The notes under the pieces were generated by a model. It did no database searches and was not told the origin of the DNA. It saw only the letters and a program-made list of their open reading frames with translations. A stretch of 64,000 nucleotides of DNA. Source: Corydoras sp. C115. Taxonomy: Eukaryota > Chordata > Actinopteri > Siluriformes > Callichthyidae. Where the stretch lies: positions 358,001 to 422,000 of the forward strand of contig JAFMOC010000107.1 in the NCBI GenBank assembly GCA_019802505.1. The letters are read 5' to 3'. The translations under genes and the position numbers were made by a program. Positions 58,454 to 64,000 of this stretch are shown here, one piece after another (within the stretch, counting starts at the first letter, position 1; the number at the start of each line of letters is the position of its first letter).

Positions 58454-61400
58454 ATGAGTGCAGAGCCTGTAAAGGAAGATTACTACGACTACTCAGATTT
58501 CTATGATAATGCTTTACCAACCAAGCCCCCTCCAGAGTAAGTCATTTTTCTGTTATTTTCTGCTATTTGATGTTATTTTGGCAGTAGTTAATTTTCAGAA
58601 ATAGTCTAATGTCTTAATCTGCAGTTCAGTTAGTTAGGCTGAGCATCATAACATTTATGTAACAAGTTTTGTTGAAGTGAATGGTTGATAAGGCTGTCAA
58701 AACAATGTAACACCAAATGTGTGAAATGTGCACTAATGTAACACTAAATGTATGCAAACAAATCTAAATGCAGTCCGATTAATATTATGCTGCCGGACCG
58801 ATGTTTGCCCGTAGTGTTTTTTACAATGTTAAAGTTTGTTTTAGCCTAATGATAAATTAGCACTCTATACTGTTTTTTTTTGCCCACCACCTGAAATGCT
58901 CTTCCCTAGATAGGCAAGTATATGAAGGATAAAAGTGATAAAGATAATGAGATAAGATTAAATAGTCTTGTTTATTTATACAAATACAAAAATATGTATG
59001 CAGAAGAATACATATTTATTGTATTTTACTTTTCCACAGCAAGTGTGTGGCTCATGCCCACACATTCTATTAGCAGACATATCTTTATTTCTTTATTTGC
59101 TATTGTTTCTTTTAGATATCAACATAAATTACAATGATTCAAACCTCATTGATTTTATATATATATATACATGCTTGGGTGGAGGAACAGTGCTTTCCTA
59201 AGAAAGGTCAATGAAAGTTAACTGTGGGTTTTGTTTTGTTTTGTGTAACTAAGCTGCTTAAATTATTTCAGCGTTTTATAAATACTTTGTTTGTGACATT
59301 TTCAGAATTATCCCTCCATGTGACCCCAAAGCCGATGAAGTTGTCTACCACATATGCATTGCATCAATATCCGTAAGATGTTTTTTTGCACCAGTAATAA
59401 AAGCTCTAACCACCTGTAGTTTAATAAAAACCTGTAGTATAAAAAAAGTGCACAAACAAAAAGTTAATCAAACAAAAAAATAAATAAATATTAAATCAAG
59501 TGTAACAATAAAACTAGCAGTAGTGGTAGATGTAGCAGTTTGGTAAAATCCCTTGACCCTTGCTAGTCAACGTCACTTAATTGATATTAATAGATTCAGC
59601 CAAATGGAAAAAGACTGTGATGGCCCATGTGGTAGAGCACGCAGCCCCCAATGTGCCACCAAGTCCTACAGCTTTGTAATGATGTCATGGGTCATAGCAG
59701 GTCACTGCTCCCAGTCTTCTGCTGAGTGAACCTGATTAATAGAAAACAGACCCACATAGCATAGTGACTTTATTTTTTGTAAAGAATCTCTTCCCCGTGT
59801 TTCAAGAGCATCCATTTGTTGCATTTGAAATAGGAAATATGTTTTATAAAAACTCACTGGGGTCATGAAAGGCTGAATAATATTTACTTTTTTGTATTCA
59901 AAGTTGGTGATCATGCTGATCCTGGCAGTCCTTGCAAGACGACAGAATGTTGGAGACAGTATGCATGGAGTTCTAGGTGTGCTCAGGTAATCTAGATTTT
60001 TCCATTTTTATACATTACTAAGAAAAACAGCTGGACTGTAATGCATAGTTTTTTTTTTTTGTTTTTTGTTCTTTCTCAAGCCCAGTTAATTTTTTAGACC
60101 ATACTCAACACAAGGCCCTCTCTGTAGCTGTGTTTGCTGTTCTCTTCTGTAAGATTGTTCAGATGGTCTTATCTCCAACTCCATTTCCTTTTACCAAGGA
60201 CACACAATACAAAGGTAGTGATCAAGTTGAGTACGCCACATGCGCAAAATGAGACACTTTTTTTTTTAATTGTCATGAAACAATTATTTGTTGTCTCTTT
60301 TAGAGTATTGGCTTATCCTTGCTCTTTTCTACTACCCTGCTTTATACTACCCTTTACTTGCCTGTGGCACGCTACACAGTAAGGTGGGCTATGTGCTAGG
60401 CAGCCTGTTGTCCTGGACCCATTTTGTGGTCCTTGTATGGCAAAAAGTGGACTGCCCTAAAACAACACAGGTAGGAAATATTAATTCATTTTCCAAACTA
60501 CTTTTCTTGATCGGGGTCATATGGAGTGCCAAAGTCCATTCTAGCATTAATAGGTCAAAAGCTCTAGGGGGACACTTTAGACAGGTCACCAGTTCATTAC
60601 AGAGAAGAAACACATTGAGAATGCACAATGGCAGTATTATTTGAATATTTTGACCTGATTGTTTTGCGTCAGGACCTTAAGAGCACCTACTACCAAGACT
60701 ATGTTAAAAACATTCTCAAAAAGAAGAATTTAACTCAGGATGGGTAAGTTAGTGAGTGAGGGTTTTTTCTTCAATAAACATTCGACAGATTTCCTGACAA
60801 AATATGATACACGTAATGGTCAAAAGCATTATACCTGAGCATAACACACGTTTGCTTTATTAAAAAGTAGGATTTAACTTACGCACTGTAGTTTTAAAGA
60901 AATCTCAGAACCATACTTCTAAACAGGATAAGGATTGTTCCTATTTTTTTAAAGGCAATTTATATGTTTGTATTAATTGAATAAAATGTGTAAAAAGTTT
61001 TAATAAAAAAAAAAGCTTTTTGGTGATTGGAAAAAAGACTTTTTAAAGGCTCTCTAAATTATTGTATAGTGTGTATGTGGAAACACTATAAAGTATTTTT
61101 AAATTTTAGCACTAATGCTGGAAGTTTATTTCTTAACTAATAAATTTATTTCTCTATGTTTGTATGGTATTTGATTTGAAATGATTAATCAGAATTCAGA
61201 TTAGTACGATATGTATTCTTAAACTTAAACTATATCGACATAAGCTTTATATTTAACTAATAATTACTAAATACAACCATAATGTGAATTAAGAAGCTCA
61301 ACAGTATTACATAATAAAATGCCTAATCGTTTTTTTATTTATTTAAAAAGTTTTTAAGGAACACACAGATGCATTTTCTTACTTTTATTTTCTGTTTTAG

Positions 61401-64000
61401 TTGTAGCAATTCTAGTTCCAAGCTTTCTAAAAGAATGTCAGATGTAATTAAGTCCTACATCTATAAACCCGAAGAAGGTAATGCTGACTGTATAATGAAA
61501 CTGCTCATTTCAGATTGTAATACATTTTAGTGGTTACATATTATTTGTCTGTACCAGTTTTTAGGTTTCCACTGAAGTTAGCAATCTCTCTGGTTGTGGC
61601 ATCTATTGCTCTTTATCAGGTGAGTTTTTACAATGAATTTGTTTTAAAATGAGTTACACAAACCAGAGTATGTTGAATATTTGTTATTGCCCATGTTTTT
61701 TTCTATGATTAGATGGTCCTGTTGCTGATCGCTGGCGTAATTCCCACTATTCAGATTATCCGAAGAGGTGTTGATGAGGACATTGCTTTTCTACTGGCTG
61801 GCTTTAACATCATTTTATCTGATGACCGTAAAGAAGTGGTCAAAATAGTAATTTATTACATGTGGTGTGTTGAAGGTGAGCCAAGTATTTTTAGTGTCAT
61901 AAATTCAAATCGTAAAACTCAGCATTTAATGGCTTGGTTTTAGGAGCTGCATATTGGTTTTCACTTTTTAACTGATAATGGACCCAGTTTCATCTGTACA
62001 ACAAGCTCTGTTAGGCTCCATATCCTGAAACGTAAGCGGGAAAAGGAAAAGAAAAAAATCCCTACCTCACAAAGTAACTAAAGTTGAAAGCCACACATGT
62101 TAAAGCCAGATCAGACTTAGATTTGCCATAAATTAAAGGCCTCACTTAACCATGTTCTCAAAGTTTCTGTAAATGCTACAACAATGTAAAAGTATTTGAA
62201 CAGAATTTGTGGAACATTTTGGAAATGCCTCTTTTCTGCTATAGTTTTTTTTATGCATGACTTTCTCTTAAGATCCCTGACTTGAAAACCTTGAAAACAC
62301 TGGAATAGGCACACTCTACACACTATTAACAAATATTTAAGACATTTAGAAATCCCTCCTATAAGATCATTTTTCATAACCAGGAGAGGTGGTGTAAATA
62401 CTGTAGATATCTATTTCACATGAATGTGACGGTTACATTGTTTTAACCATGTATCATACATTGGAAAATTTAATAGCAGCTGAAAATGGCTTGGGTCTGC
62501 AAAAGATAGCTGCTTGTGTCTAATTTCTCTTCAGTGACTTCAGTTACACTGGACAGACCATCCACTGAAAATAAAATACTCATTGACTGAGATTTCTGTT
62601 CTCCAGAGACCTCACTGCCTGCAGTCTAATCACATTAGCCTTGCTGGATATGGCCACTGAATTCAGTATTGCTCTGTAATGGATCCATTGCTGACCATAT
62701 GGATCCCCTGTCACTCTGCCTTAGACCCACCTGTGTAAATTTGAATTCTCAATACAAATAGGCATTAACATGAACATTTGTTGGGGAAAAGCGATGAAGT
62801 CAGCAGTGCAGCCTGCTGGACTGTAGCAGACTTCGTTTGCTAATCAACAGCCAAAAAAATGTGCTGAGAATGTGTGTGTGTGTGTGTGTGTGTGTTATGT
62901 TTCAGTTTGCTATGTCTCAGCTGTGACCCTATCCTGCATGGTCAATCTGGCTATGCTAATGAGATCGATGATTCTTCACAGGTATGAATGAATACAAACA
63001 CAAAATATCTTGCTATGCACTTTATTTCTGCAAAATGGCATAACTTCATCTATCATTTTCTTTCTAATATTTAACCCACTCTAATTGAATATTTGTTTTT
63101 TTTTTTTTTAATTACATCACATGTTTTTTTTTTTCTTTAAATACATGTGATTTCAGGTCCAATCTAAGGGGGCTGTATCGAGGAGACATTTACAAAGTGT
63201 ATAACTGCCAGAGGAATATTAGACCATGCCGTCCTGCACTGGTTTGTTGGATGGGTTACACCAGCTACCAAGCTGCATTCATGTGTTTGGGTATACTAAA
63301 TCCTCTTTAATACTTTATTAATCATTTTTATTGTTTAAAATTATTTAAAATGTTAAATGTTAGCTTAGTGATATTGTGTCATTAAATATTGAAGGTAATA
63401 GTGTCTATGAACTTAGCCATTTATGTGATTTTCAGAGGAAGAGAAAAAAATAATTAAGCTGTAGAGAGACCGCAATATAACATTCAAACACCTCACAAAA
63501 ATTACCTTACTGTCCGTTTCTTGCAATATAACTCAGGACCCTCTTGCTGTAAGGTGACACCACTACCCCACTGTGCTATCTCCAGGCTACAATATCATAA
63601 TCCAAAAAACAATGACCATTATTATGTAACATGCATTACTTTTTTTCTATTCTCCTGAAGGTATGGCTATTCAAACCCTTGTCTTCTTCATTTGCCTTCT
63701 ATTTGCTGTTTTTCTTGTCATCATCCCCATATTCTATGGAAAGAATCTGATACTCTTCCACATCATTGGAAGAATGTGGTGAGTAGACTTATTTATTCTA
63801 GCATGGTAACAGCTTCTGATGAAGGATCAATCTCCAAGAGTACCACTCTTACTTAAATTTACAGATCTCAGCATTCACAAAAGTGATCCTCAAAAAGTCC
63901 TTTTATTTTTCTTAGGCCTTTCTGGATGACGCTGTTTTTGGTTTTGCTCATCCAGCATCTGACTTCTAAGTTTCTTTTTATTAAAAAGGAAGCTGGAACT
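58454..64000 (+). CDS. stra6: Receptor for retinol uptake STRA6, 5' part (13 exons, truncated by window edge)
   Basis: Exons 58454-58536, 59306-59372, 59904-59986, 60081-60214, 60304-60470, 60673-60743, 61401-61477, 61558-61619, 61713-61875, 62906-62981, 63157-63290, 63661-63778 and 63916-64000+. All are GT-AG with frame kept, giving 440 codons of an expected ~650-670. It is a multipass plasma-membrane protein that takes retinol from plasma retinol-binding protein into the cell. The N-terminus is acidic and tyrosine-rich (EDYYDYSDFYD). The first membrane segment is about residues 42-61, the second about 89-108, and the hallmark YYPALYYPLLACG is residues 132-144. It ends here in WPFWMTLFLVLLIQ, which matches the human WPFW region. 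ATG context ACC is good. The family is known from zebrafish as a dimer with bound calmodulin; the C-terminal calmodulin sites lie outside the window. No breaks seen. Confidence 0.94.
60484..60640 (-). mobile_element. Degenerate SINE 3' portion in stra6 intron 5
   Basis: The sequence CATTTTCCAAACTACTTTTC (about 60488-60507), the GGACAC...GACAGGTCACCAGTTCATTAC phrase near 60570-60600 and CAGAGAAGAAACACATTGAGAA match the 3' body of common fish SINEs, which on minus read toward a tail at the left. Strongly drifted and lacking the tRNA head. It explains an open frame through the exon-intron boundary. Confidence 0.5.
62500..62770. promoter_or_regulatory. Candidate regulatory block in stra6 intron 9
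   Basis: A balanced stretch in the otherwise AT-rich 1-kb intron 61876-62905, with TCTAATCACATTAG near 62624-62637 and GGATCCATTG near 62682. Its texture resembles a conserved intronic element, but no exon can be built in it. Confidence 0.22.
63521..63585 (-). mobile_element. SINE head fragment in stra6 intron 11
   Basis: Read on minus, GGAGATAGCACAGTGGGGTA followed by GTGTCACCTTACAGCAAGAG matches a tRNA-like fish SINE head. Only the head is recognisable. Confidence 0.5.

Overview
This is nuclear DNA from a ray-finned (teleost-type) fish. The genes are split into short exons with GT-AG introns, the background is AT-rich, and there are long dinucleotide microsatellites and fish-style tRNA-derived SINEs. 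Every gene I could name is a vertebrate gene, and the set nr2e3, stoml1, cyp11a1, ccdc33, stra6 corresponds to loci on human chromosome 15q23-q24. I cannot fix the species. No prokaryotic, viral or CRISPR content was seen.

Layout: 1-2.8 kb is upstream sequence and promoter of nr2e3. At 2.8-4.9 kb lies a compact eight-exon nr2e3 (photoreceptor nuclear receptor, 427 aa). At 5.8-6.9 kb two near-identical SINEs sit tail to tail. A CpG-dense segment with a tandem duplicated upstream ORF leads into stoml1 (7.1-9.7 kb, six exons, 406 aa, stomatin/SPFH plus SCP2). Only 0.7 kb later comes cyp11a1 (10.4-14.0 kb, nine exons, 516 aa, mitochondrial cholesterol side-chain cleavage P450). On the minus strand, ccdc33 converges on it (21.3-14.5 kb, ten exons, 396 aa, coiled coil). 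About 37 kb (21.3-58.4 kb) then carries no gene I can support. It holds microsatellites, SINE copies and several better-textured blocks that are candidate regulatory elements. At 58.45 kb stra6 (retinol uptake receptor) starts and runs off the right edge after 13 exons and 440 codons.

The genes do not form an operon. They share themes: photoreceptor fate (nr2e3), vitamin A uptake that supplies the eye (stra6), and sterol/steroid handling (stoml1 with its SCP2 sterol-carrier domain, cyp11a1). The shared location is more likely inherited synteny than a functional cluster. All exon models were built by reading splice sites and frame by eye, and every junction listed keeps the frame.

I found no convincing undescribed system. 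The most original observation is the 25-bp tandem repeat at the stoml1 start, which places two identical 7-residue uORFs directly before the main ATG. Next are the inverted SINE pair, the NR5A-like sites before cyp11a1, the short ccdc33 lacking an N-terminal half, and the candidate regulatory blocks in the ccdc33-stra6 gap.
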